Assembly: GCA_046305255.1 (NCBI GenBank)
Contig: JBKCCF010000213.1
Span: forward strand, 1-11,339
From: UBA6136 sp046305255
GTDB taxonomy: Bacteria; Pseudomonadota; Gammaproteobacteria; Methylococcales; Methylococcaceae
DNA length: 11,339 bases
Direction: 5' to 3'
Numbering within the stretch: position 1 is the stretch's first letter; each line of letters opens with the position of its first letter. The position numbers and the translations under genes were made by a program. This document shows positions 1 through 6,867 of this stretch, piece after piece. Below the pieces are notes generated by a model. It did not search any database, was not told where the DNA came from, and worked only from the letters and a program-made list of their open reading frames with translations.

Positions 1-400
1 AAATACCCTCGGCATTAATAGCCTTCAGATGGTTGGCCCAATATATCGAACGTTCGGTCATTACAGTCTCCGTGTTGATGGAGACAAAAGTCTGCGAAAT
101 TCAGACCAGGAATGTAAGGACCGATTTCATGGGGCATTTACTGTGCGTTCTTACCTGGGGAGATCTCGCCTTGTGCCTGAAAGGGCAACGGCCCTGCCGG
201 AGCGAGAGGTCAGCAGAGGTCGTAGTAGCTGGAGCCGAGGCCGCTGAGGCTAGAAGGCAAGGGCGAAGGACCGAACGAGAGTAAGTGATCCGTGCTGGAA
301 ACGGTACAACGGCTTCAGTGTTCTTCATGATCTGCCGTATGCGGAACCGCACGTACGGTGGCGTGAGAGGGCCGCGGGAGTATCCCGCCCCCTACTCGAT
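1..400 (+). mobile_element. Group II intron remnant (3' part, maturase body deleted)
   Basis: This stretch reads as structured intron RNA rather than protein. Two perfect small hairpins follow one another: 66-71 pairs with 80-85, and 90-94 pairs with 102-106. At 151-170 comes the phrase cttacctggggagatctcgc-like, and at 209-228 a stretch of the ggtcagcagaggt(c/a)(g/a)tagtag type. Both resemble what I remember from bacterial group II introns just before and at the start of the maturase reading frame (peptide REVSRGRSS). A domain V-like hairpin and a domain VI follow at 331-400, ending in cctactcgat, a class C-like 3' end. Normally about 1.3-1.5 kb of reverse transcriptase separates the maturase start from domain V. 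Here fewer than 110 bases do, so the enzyme is gone and the element cannot move by itself. The 5' end lies outside the window or is lost. Recognition is by motif memory, not by a covariance model. Confidence 0.6.
331..400 (+). ncRNA. Group II intron domains V and VI
   Basis: Domain V: bases 335-339 (ccgta) pair with 354-358 (tacgg). An upper stem of 340-343 with 348-351 is closed by a GAAC loop, and the two bases 352-353 (cg) are left bulged, which is the hallmark arrangement of domain V. Domain VI: 374-379 (gcggga) pairs with 383-388 (tcccgc) around a three-base loop. The strand then runs into cctactcgat, where the A at 394 is a plausible branch-point adenosine a few bases before the presumed 3' splice site after 400. 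The position normally occupied by the catalytic triad AGC or CGC reads TGC (333-335), which suggests decay or an unusual variant. Confidence 0.6.
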
Positions 401-649
401 GAGATAGATTAGAATGACAGGCGAACACAACGTGGTCGAGGGATAGGGAAATATAAGGGCGGATATAAACTACAAAACAAGCCAACAATGGAAGGGAGTG
501 GTCCTTTTGAAAAGGATAATAAGGAAGGGTTTACTTCTCGAAGGGGTTTTAGCTCCCACGGATGATCTCGTTGTGGTCTTGGATACGGCTTTAAGTGATG
601 AACGAATTGTCGTCTGGGTAGCAGTCATTAAGAATAAAGAGGCAACGCA
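401..649 (+). other. Leader between intron remnant and gnd; no firm gene
   Basis: No confident promoter or terminator is visible in this stretch. One frame is open from 447 to a stop at 663-665 and reads 72 codons without an ATG; possible starts are GTG at 498 and TTG at 507. The translated tail contains LVVVLDTALSDERIVVWVAV, which looks protein-like but is not a family I recognise, and it would overlap the start of gnd by 16 bases. It could be a truncated gene end left by the intron-associated rearrangement, a leader peptide, or chance. The ribosome binding site of gnd (AAAGAGG, 636-642) is at the right end. Confidence 0.3.
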
Positions 650-1660
650 ATGCAGTTGGGTATGATTGGATTGGGCAGAATGGGTGCAAATATGGTGCGC
701 CGCTTGATGCGTGATGGGCATGAGTGCGTAGTATTTGACCTCAATTCTGATTCCGTTGAAGTGTTGGCAGCAGAAGGTGCAACAGGAGCAGATTCGCTGG
801 AAATGTTAGTGAGCTCATTGATGACGCCACGGGCAATTTGGGTCATGTTACCTGCAGGCGTGGTTGATAGTATGCTGGAGAAGGTGCGAGGCTTACTGGG
901 CCCGGGCGATATTCTGATAGACGGAGGAAATAGCCATTATGTTGATGATATTACGCGTGCTAAATCGTTGAAAACCGAGGGTGTCCGCTACCTTGATGTG
1001 GGAACCAGTGGAGGGGTATGGGGACTTGAGCGCGGATATTGCTTAATGATTGGAGGTGATGCTGAAGCAGCACGACACATGGATCCAATCTTCAGGTCAC
1101 TTGCACCGGGTGTGGGAAGCATACCGCCGACCGCGGCGCACGCACAAGGTGAGAGAACTGCTGAACTAGGGTATTTATATTGTGGGCCGGTCGGTGCAGG
1201 TCATTTTGTGAAGATGGTCCATAACGGAATTGAGTATGGATTGATGGCGGCTTATGCTGAGGGGTTCAATATTCTGAAGCGAGCAGATATTGGTCATAGA
1301 AATCATGCTACGGATGCAGAAACTACACCATTAAGGCATCCGGAATACTTTCAGTATGATCTACATCTTCCGGATATTGCAGAATTATGGCGTCGGGGCA
1401 GTGTAGTCTCCTCGTGGTTGTTGGATCTCACTGCGGCAGCATTGGCCGATAGCCCCGATCTGGCGGATTTTTCCGGCGAAGTGTCTGATTCTGGCGAGGG
1501 CCGTTGGACGGTGAATGCCGCAATTGATCAGGGGACGCCGGTGCCAGTTCTCAGTTCGGCCTTATTCCAGCGATTTGCATCAAGAGGGGATGATGAATTT
1601 GCCTGCAAACTACTTTCTGCCATGCGCTATCAATTTGGCGGACATCAGGAGAAAAAATGA
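650..1660 (+). CDS. gnd: 6-phosphogluconate dehydrogenase, short NAD-type (decarboxylating)
   Basis: This cytosolic enzyme oxidises and decarboxylates 6-phosphogluconate to ribulose 5-phosphate. The N-terminal Rossmann fold opens with GLGRMG (residues 7-12). The second strand ends in an acidic residue (VVFD, D30) where NADP-specific enzymes such as E. coli Gnd have N-R-S, so NAD preference is likely (inference). Substrate and catalytic motifs are present: DGGNS (91-95), GTSGGVWG (118-125) and YCGPVGAGHFVKMVHNGIEYG-like (about 175-197), with the catalytic Lys188 and the proton donor Glu195. At 336 residues it belongs to the short (about 300-340 aa) GndA/YqeC type, not the 470-residue type. The ATG is preceded by AAAGAGG with a 7-base spacer. 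Its stop overlaps the start of zwf (ATGA), so the two are translationally coupled. In RuMP-cycle methylotrophs this pair supports the dissimilatory oxidation loop. Confidence 0.95.
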   Translation: MQLGMIGLGRMGANMVRRLMRDGHECVVFDLNSDSVEVLAAEGATGADSLEMLVSSLMTPRAIWVMLPAGVVDSMLEKVRGLLGPGDILIDGGNSHYVDDITRAKSLKTEGVRYLDVGTSGGVWGLERGYCLMIGGDAEAARHMDPIFRSLAPGVGSIPPTAAHAQGERTAELGYLYCGPVGAGHFVKMVHNGIEYGLMAAYAEGFNILKRADIGHRNHATDAETTPLRHPEYFQYDLHLPDIAELWRRGSVVSSWLLDLTAAALADSPDLADFSGEVSDSGEGRWTVNAAIDQGTPVPVLSSALFQRFASRGDDEFACKLLSAMRYQFGGHQEKK

Positions 1661-3186
1661 GTGAAAGTGTTGGGCTAATGCCGGACAGCCAGAATCGTCC
1701 GGCTGATTCCTGTGTGATGGTGATTTTCGGTGCTACCGGTGACTTAACCCAACGTAAACTCTTGCCAGCGCTTTATAACCTCGCAAAAGCGCGGTTGCTG
1801 TCGAGTAATTTTGCACTTATAGGTGCAGCGGTTGATGCCTTGGGTCCGGATGCCTTCCGAGATCGGATGTTGGATGCAATACGTGCATATGTCACGGACG
1901 AACTGGATCTTGATGTTTTGGACTGGTTTGCTCAACGAATTCACTATGTCTCTGGAGATTTTCGGGATTCTGAATTTTATGTTTGTTTGAAAAATGTCTG
2001 TGCTGAAGTGCGGAGAGATCACGGTATTGATGACAAGATATTCTATTACCTCGCTACTGCACCCAGTTTTTTTGGAGAAATCGTAAAGCAACTCGGTAAG
2101 GCTGGAATGGCGGGTGAGGAGGGTGGAAATTGGCGCAGAGTAATTATCGAAAAGCCATTCGGGCATGATCTGGAATCAGCCCGTGAGCTTAATGCCGATA
2201 TTAAAAAAGTCCTGCGCGAGCGCCAAATTTACCGAATTGATCATTATCTTGGTAAGGAGACTGTTCAAAATATTTTGGTCTTTCGTTTTGCCAATAGTAT
2301 TTTTGAACCTATCTGGAATCGACGCTATATCGATCATGTTCAGATAACAGCGGCAGAAACTGTGGGGGTCGAACGTCGGGGAGCCTATTATGATACCTCT
2401 GGTGCTTTGCGCGATATGGTTCCAAATCACCTTTTTCAATTGCTGTCGTTAACAACAATGGAGCCGCCAGTATCTTTCGCGGCGGATACCGTGCGCGACG
2501 AGCAGACAAAGGTATTGAGGTCGGTACAGATTCCAACGCCCGAGGATGTCCTGAGCAAGATGGCGCGAGGACAGTATGGTGAAGGTAACATAGATGGAGA
2601 GTCTGTGCCTGGTTACAGAGAGGAAATCAACGTGCCATCTGACTCGCGTACCGAAACCTTTGTGGCCATGAAATTAATGATAGATAACTGGCGCTGGGCC
2701 GACGTGCCTTTTTATTTGCGAACGGGAAAGCGATTAGCGACGCGGACCACGGAAATAGTTATCCAGTTTCGGCAGGCCCCTTTAGTTCTTTTCCGTGACA
2801 CTGCGATTGAACAACTCAGAACTAACCGTCTCGTGATGAGGTTACAGCCCAATGAAGGTATTTCCCTTCGATTTGGCGCTAAGGTTCCGGGGCCGGTCAT
2901 GAAGTTAGGAACCGTCAAAATGGATTTTGATTACGATGATTATTTTGGCGCCACGCCCAACACGGGGTATGAGCGGTTGATGCTGGATTGTATGATGGGT
3001 GATGCCACTCTGTTCCAAAGGGCTGATATGGTAGAGGCAGGATGGAGTCTGATTCAGCCGGTACTGGATGTGTGGAAGGCGTTGCCGCCGAGAAGTTTCC
3101 CGAATTACGAAGCAGGTTCATGGGGCCCCAAGGAGGCGGACGAGCTGCTAGAGCGGGATGGCCGGCACTGGATGAATGGCACGTGA
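1657..3186 (+). CDS. zwf: Glucose-6-phosphate 1-dehydrogenase
   Basis: Zwf catalyses the first oxidative pentose phosphate step, glucose 6-phosphate to 6-phosphoglucono-1,5-lactone, reducing NAD(P). The N-terminal dinucleotide-binding signature GATGDLTQRK is at residues 25-34. The conserved EKPFGHD is at 165-171, and the family active-site signature RIDHYLGKE is at 193-201, with D195/H196 and K200. The C-terminal domain shows the expected DMVPNHLFQLL (253-263), and the length of 509 aa is normal for the family. An AGGAG at 1647-1651 sits five bases before the ATG, inside the end of gnd, and the ATGA overlap indicates one operon. No 6-phosphogluconolactonase gene lies between or beside the two dehydrogenases. 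No terminator is visible in the 47 bases before the next gene, so the transcript may continue into it. Confidence 0.97.
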   Translation: MSESVGLMPDSQNRPADSCVMVIFGATGDLTQRKLLPALYNLAKARLLSSNFALIGAAVDALGPDAFRDRMLDAIRAYVTDELDLDVLDWFAQRIHYVSGDFRDSEFYVCLKNVCAEVRRDHGIDDKIFYYLATAPSFFGEIVKQLGKAGMAGEEGGNWRRVIIEKPFGHDLESARELNADIKKVLRERQIYRIDHYLGKETVQNILVFRFANSIFEPIWNRRYIDHVQITAAETVGVERRGAYYDTSGALRDMVPNHLFQLLSLTTMEPPVSFAADTVRDEQTKVLRSVQIPTPEDVLSKMARGQYGEGNIDGESVPGYREEINVPSDSRTETFVAMKLMIDNWRWADVPFYLRTGKRLATRTTEIVIQFRQAPLVLFRDTAIEQLRTNRLVMRLQPNEGISLRFGAKVPGPVMKLGTVKMDFDYDDYFGATPNTGYERLMLDCMMGDATLFQRADMVEAGWSLIQPVLDVWKALPPRSFPNYEAGSWGPKEADELLERDGRHWMNGT

Positions 3187-3233
3187 GTGCTGCCAAACTG
3201 AAACGGCTAGTCGAATGATCTAGAGTCACACTT

Positions 3234-3662
3234 ATGACACATTTTTGGCAGACGAAGTCACTTGCAGAGATGGATGAGCAGGAATGGGACTCGCTCTGTG
3301 ACCGCTGTGGCCGTTGCTGCCTAAGCAAACTTGAGGACGAAGATACGGGTGAGATTCTGTATACACAGGTGGCCTGTCGTCTGCTTGATATCGAACATTG
3401 CCGTTGTACTCATTATCAGCAGCGACAGGAGCTAGTGCCGGAATGCATGAACCTCAGGCACGACTTCAGGCATTACCATTGGCTGCCAACGACATGCGCC
3501 TATCGCCTATTGTACGAAGGCAAACCATTATTCGACTGGCATCCGCTTCTGTCGGGGAATCCTGAATCAGTCCATGATGCGGGAATATCGGTGCGCGATC
3601 TTGCCATAAGCGAAAATGACGTGGAAGGAGTAGAAGACTACGTGATGGAGGGTTTTGGCTGA
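3234..3662 (+). CDS. ycgN: YcgN/UPF0260 family cysteine-rich protein
   Basis: This 142-residue protein closely resembles E. coli YcgN across its whole length (for example FWQ.K.L.EM...EW.SLC, and LP.TCAYRLL.EGK.L..WHPLL.G). It contains the family CxxCxxCC cluster at C22, C25, C28 and C29. Further cysteines lie at C48, C56, C58, C71 and C88, suggesting a bound metal (zinc or iron-sulfur). The biochemical role of the family is not established to my knowledge. The protein is cytosolic, with no signal peptide or membrane segment. The ATG lacks a strong Shine-Dalgarno, but it begins where the E. coli alignment (FWQ) starts, so the start is reasonable. It lies 47 bases behind zwf and may share that transcript. 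Confidence 0.88.
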   Translation: MTHFWQTKSLAEMDEQEWDSLCDRCGRCCLSKLEDEDTGEILYTQVACRLLDIEHCRCTHYQQRQELVPECMNLRHDFRHYHWLPTTCAYRLLYEGKPLFDWHPLLSGNPESVHDAGISVRDLAISENDVEGVEDYVMEGFG

Positions 3663-3753
3663 GATTCAGCCCAACCAGCAGCGGTTTTGTTAACCTTTCA
3701 CATACCTGCCAGATGACGCCGATATTAATACTTCAGAGTGATCCGCAACAGCT

Positions 3754-4347
3754 ATGAAAAATGAGGAACAAGAGCTTTTTCGTAGAGAGGTGGCAGATGT
3801 GCGTCCGTTGGATGAAGCGATAAAAGACAGGGTACTCGAGCCTCGGAAAACGACACCAGGCCATCTTTATCGGCGCGAGGCGGCGCAGCGCTCTCGGAAT
3901 CTGGATGAAAGTCGGCTTCCAACGACTTTTGTGGAGCCGGTTCGCCCCGAAGCTATTATTAGTTTCCAGCGGGAAGGTATCCAGCATGGTGTATTTCGTA
4001 AACTGCAGAGAGGGGCTTATGAAATTGAGGCAATGCTTGATCTGCATGGATTGACGGTTGAACAGGCCCGTTATGAGGTTCATCGATTCATTGGGGATTG
4101 TTTGCACTATAACGTACGCTCGGCGCTCATCAGTCATGGTAAAGGTCAGCGCAACAAGGACCAGATACCATTACTTAAAAGCTTTCTGGTGCGTTGGTTA
4201 CCCATGTTTCCGGAAGTGATGGCATTTCATAGCGCTCAAAAGTGGCATGGCGGAGCCGGGGCTGTTTATCTTTTGCTACGGAAAAGTGAAAAAGCGAAGG
4301 CTGCTACCCGCGAGAAACTCGGGCTAAGTTCCGGAAAGCCTGAGTGA
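3754..4347 (+). CDS. smrA: Smr-domain protein, SmrA-like putative DNA endonuclease
   Basis: The protein has 197 residues, with a charged, probably partly disordered N-terminal third (1-85) and a C-terminal Smr domain (about 92-178). The diagnostic Smr motifs are present: LDLHGLT (95-101), SHGKG (127-131, the HGxG motif), FHSAQKWHGGAGAVYLLLRK-like at about 158-177, and a conserved basic tail. Length and motif spacing match the stand-alone gammaproteobacterial SmrA (YdaL), for which nicking endonuclease activity has been reported, rather than MutS2. The gene lies 91 bases after ycgN and only 10 bases before the kinase gene, so it probably leads or belongs to that transcript. No convincing promoter is visible in the upstream gap. 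Whether it acts on DNA or RNA cannot be read from sequence. Confidence 0.87.
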   Translation: MKNEEQELFRREVADVRPLDEAIKDRVLEPRKTTPGHLYRREAAQRSRNLDESRLPTTFVEPVRPEAIISFQREGIQHGVFRKLQRGAYEIEAMLDLHGLTVEQARYEVHRFIGDCLHYNVRSALISHGKGQRNKDQIPLLKSFLVRWLPMFPEVMAFHSAQKWHGGAGAVYLLLRKSEKAKAATREKLGLSSGKPE

Positions 4348-4357
4348 TAGGTTCAGT

Positions 4358-5452
4358 ATGAGTGTAAATCGTGCCGCAGTCCGCGCGGCTGAGCGGTTTG
4401 CTGCCGAGACTGATCGGATGCGGCTCGAAACTCTAGGTCGTGGCCTGATCAACGATACCTACCTTGTGACCACGACTGCCCACCGCTTTGTATTGCAGCG
4501 GATTAACACTCACGTCTTTCCCGATCCCGTCGCTGTTATGGCGAATATGCGCAGGGTAACGGATCATATCTCTCAACTGGATGGCGGGACCGGTTTTCCT
4601 CGTTGGCAGTTGCCGAGAGTCATCCCGACTCTGGCGGGGGGTGATGTTCACTGTGATGAAAAGGGTAAGTACTGGCGGGCTATCAGCTATATCGAGAACA
4701 CCCGGGGACTTGATTCCGTGCGGAACCCCGTTCATGCCGCTGAGGTTGGCAGAGTGCTGGGACGTTTCCATGTTCTTTCATCCCAAATTCCGCCTGAGAC
4801 ACTGCATGACACCCTGCCTGGATTTCATGAAACACCCCGCTATCTCGCAAACCTAGATGCAGCGGTTGCCGAATGTGACCGTTCCAGACTCAACCCGGAC
4901 ACTGTGCCGAGGGCGCTCGAATACGTGGAGTCACGAAGGGCCAGCGCAAATGTGCTGGAAGCAGGACGGCTTCGTGGGGAACTCCTTTTGAGGGTGATCC
5001 ATGGTGATCCCAAGCTGGATAATGTCTTGTTCGATATCGGCAGCGATGACGCAGTCAGCCTGATTGACCTTGATACCGTCAAGCCGGGATTGATCCATTA
5101 CGATATTGGTGACTGCCTCAGGTCATGTTGCAATATGGCCGTCAAGGAGAATTGCGAGGGGAAGGCAGCATTCGATCTCGACTGTTGCAGGGCTATCCTG
5201 AAGGGTTACCTCACTGAAACACGGGAGGCATTGTCGCCAGCAGATCAGGCCTACCTCTACGATGCCATCCGCCTTCTGCCATTTGAATTGGGACTGAGAT
5301 TTCTGACGGATCACCTCATGGGTGATGTCTACTTCAAGGTTGACTGGGCTGGGCAAAATCTGGGCAGGGCCCTATCTCAATTCCAGCTGGCAAGGAGTGT
5401 CGAGGCGCAGGCGGATGCGATCAGGCGTATGCTCGACCAGGTTCTGAAATAA
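4358..5452 (+). CDS. Aminoglycoside-phosphotransferase-fold kinase (NahK-like)
   Basis: This is a cytosolic small-molecule kinase of the APH/choline kinase fold, 364 aa. The nucleotide-binding N-lobe includes LGRGLINDTYLV (27-37), a glycine loop followed by a strand. The catalytic loop is HGDPKLDN (215-222), with D217 as the probable base and N222 as a metal ligand. The DFG-equivalent segment is LIDLDTVKPG (235-244), followed by HYDIGDCLR (247-255). The IDLDTV(K/M)PG...YD(I/F)GD arrangement recalls N-acetylhexosamine 1-kinase (NahK), so an amino sugar or a similar hydroxyl-bearing substrate is possible. The substrate is not provable here. It starts 10 bases after smrA. A 77-base gap with a candidate -10 element separates it from the cyclohydrolase fusion, so it may or may not belong to the pterin-type operon. 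Confidence 0.8.
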   Translation: MSVNRAAVRAAERFAAETDRMRLETLGRGLINDTYLVTTTAHRFVLQRINTHVFPDPVAVMANMRRVTDHISQLDGGTGFPRWQLPRVIPTLAGGDVHCDEKGKYWRAISYIENTRGLDSVRNPVHAAEVGRVLGRFHVLSSQIPPETLHDTLPGFHETPRYLANLDAAVAECDRSRLNPDTVPRALEYVESRRASANVLEAGRLRGELLLRVIHGDPKLDNVLFDIGSDDAVSLIDLDTVKPGLIHYDIGDCLRSCCNMAVKENCEGKAAFDLDCCRAILKGYLTETREALSPADQAYLYDAIRLLPFELGLRFLTDHLMGDVYFKVDWAGQNLGRALSQFQLARSVEAQADAIRRMLDQVLK

Positions 5453-5479
5453 GGGTGAAGACAACTTTGTGCCGGTAAT

Positions 5480-5501
5480 TTGAGGTCATTGTCGTTATAC
5501 T
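5480..5501 (+). promoter_or_regulatory. Possible promoter elements before the cyclohydrolase gene
   Basis: TATACT (5496-5501) is a good -10 hexamer 28 bases upstream of the GTG start. The nearest good -35-like hexamer, TTGAGG at 5480-5485, is only 10 bases away, which is too close. A 17-base spacing would use the poor hexamer at 5473-5478. If it is a real promoter, it is weak or activator-dependent. It would make the last three plus-strand genes a separate unit. Confidence 0.25.
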
Positions 5502-5529
5502 GTTCGACTAATCTCAACTTATCGGAACA

Positions 5530-6864
5530 GTGGGTCCAACGGCCTCAGTGATCAAGAATCTCGTCAAAACACGAATCCCCACCGGCTACGGGGAATTTAA
5601 CCTCTATCTGTATTCGGAACATGGCAAGGAACACCTGGCCATGGTCAGCGGCGAGGTCGCAGGCCATTCCAATGTGCCGGTTAGAGTCCATTCAGAATGT
5701 CTTACTGGCGATGTCTTTGGCTCACGCCGGTGTGATTGCGGCGATCAGCTACGGCATACCCTGCAATACCTCGGGCGCGCTGATTGTGGCGTACTCATTT
5801 ATCTGCGGCAGGAGGGTCGCGGGATCGGCCTTTTGAAGAAAATGGAAGCCTATAATCTTCAGGACCAGGGGTTGGATACCGTAGAGGCCAATATCCATCT
5901 GGGCCATCAGCCAGACGAGCGCGATTACAGCGTCGCCGCCCATATATTGGCAGACCTTGATGTCCGTTCGATCCGTTTGATCACCAATAATCCTCATAAA
6001 GTCGAGGAACTGCAGGCTCACGGGGTAAATGTCGAAGCGCGGATCCCCATTGAGGTAGGTCAGCACAGCGACAATCTGGGATATCTGCGTTCGAAAGCCG
6101 AAAAAATGGCCCATCTGCTAAGCTTCCGTGAACGCATGCCCGAGCATCACGAATTGGCCTTTATTGAACCTCTGATTGATCAGTTGAGTTTGGCCCGTAG
6201 TTCCGATGCCGCCAGTGGACCTTTTATTACCCTCACCTATGCCCAAAGCATGGATGGCAGCATTGCCATTGATGCCGGGACACCGTTTGCGCTGAGTTCG
6301 CAACAGGCACTGACTCTGACCCACTACCTCCGAGCCCATCACGATGGCCTACTGGTGGGTGTCAACACAATTTTGGCTGACGACCCCCAATTGACCGTGC
6401 GGTATTGTCAGGGCGTGAGTCCGCGGCCGATTATTCTGGATAGCCTGCTGCGCACACCGCCCGATTGCCGTTTGATGCGGCGTGTCGATGCTCGCCCCAT
6501 TATTCTGACAACGGCAGAATCTGATCCGTCACAACGGGAGGTATTGGCCGAACGGGGAGCAAAGGTCATCCTGGTCGGCCGCGATGCTGAAGGCTGTGTT
6601 GATCTCGGTTTGGCGCTCTCCGTGTTGCGAGAGGAGGGTATACGGACCCTGATGGTTGAGGGCGGAGGCAAAATTATTTCAACTTTTCTTAGATTACATC
6701 TCGTGAATTACTGCGTTATTACCATTACCCCCAAAATCATTGGCGGACTTAAAGCTATTGATGGCTTGTGCTCTGCCAGTCAGGCACCGATGACCCTGTC
6801 TGATTGCCGCTTCCAGCCGTTGGGCTCGGATATCATTGCCTATGGCCCGCTTACTTACGAATAA
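5530..6864 (+). CDS. GTP cyclohydrolase II fused to RibD-type reductase domain
   Basis: This two-domain protein has 444 aa. Residues about 8-197 are a complete GTP cyclohydrolase II. The zinc ligands C57, C68 and C70 lie in HSECLTGDVFGSRRCDCG, RQEGRGIGLL is at 93-102, and AYNLQDQG with the catalytic-type Tyr108 is at 107-114. The DERDY motif provides D129 and R131, matching E. coli RibA residues Y105, D126 and R128. Residues about 231-440 are the RibD C-terminal reductase (DHFR-like) domain: SMDG (240-243), VGVNTILADDPQLTVR (277-292) and EGGG (377-380). There is no deaminase domain and no DHBP synthase. The product would be a 2,5-diamino-6-ribosylamino-pyrimidinone phosphate, possibly reduced to the ribityl form (inference). 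The start is GTG at 5530 with a weak GGAA; GTG at 5548 is an alternative. The next gene follows after three bases. It is probably not the housekeeping riboflavin gene but a pathway-specific paralogue. Confidence 0.93.
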   Translation: MGPTASVIKNLVKTRIPTGYGEFNLYLYSEHGKEHLAMVSGEVAGHSNVPVRVHSECLTGDVFGSRRCDCGDQLRHTLQYLGRADCGVLIYLRQEGRGIGLLKKMEAYNLQDQGLDTVEANIHLGHQPDERDYSVAAHILADLDVRSIRLITNNPHKVEELQAHGVNVEARIPIEVGQHSDNLGYLRSKAEKMAHLLSFRERMPEHHELAFIEPLIDQLSLARSSDAASGPFITLTYAQSMDGSIAIDAGTPFALSSQQALTLTHYLRAHHDGLLVGVNTILADDPQLTVRYCQGVSPRPIILDSLLRTPPDCRLMRRVDARPIILTTAESDPSQREVLAERGAKVILVGRDAEGCVDLGLALSVLREEGIRTLMVEGGGKIISTFLRLHLVNYCVITITPKIIGGLKAIDGLCSASQAPMTLSDCRFQPLGSDIIAYGPLTYE

Positions 6865-6867
6865 GCT

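Noticed and set aside
29..284. Two short plus-strand open frames at the left end
   Set aside because: They overlap the intron-like RNA structure. Only the EVSRGRSS stretch looks like a maturase vestige and neither frame continues, so they are not called as genes.
1744..2166. Minus-strand open frame of 140 codons inside zwf
   Set aside because: The plus strand carries an unmistakable full-length zwf with all signatures, so this is a shadow frame with no recognisable motif.
5530..6864. Calling the fusion plain ribA (housekeeping riboflavin gene)
   Set aside because: The fused reductase, the absence of deaminase and DHBP synthase, and the unusual neighbours argue for a specialised paralogue, so no gene symbol was assigned.
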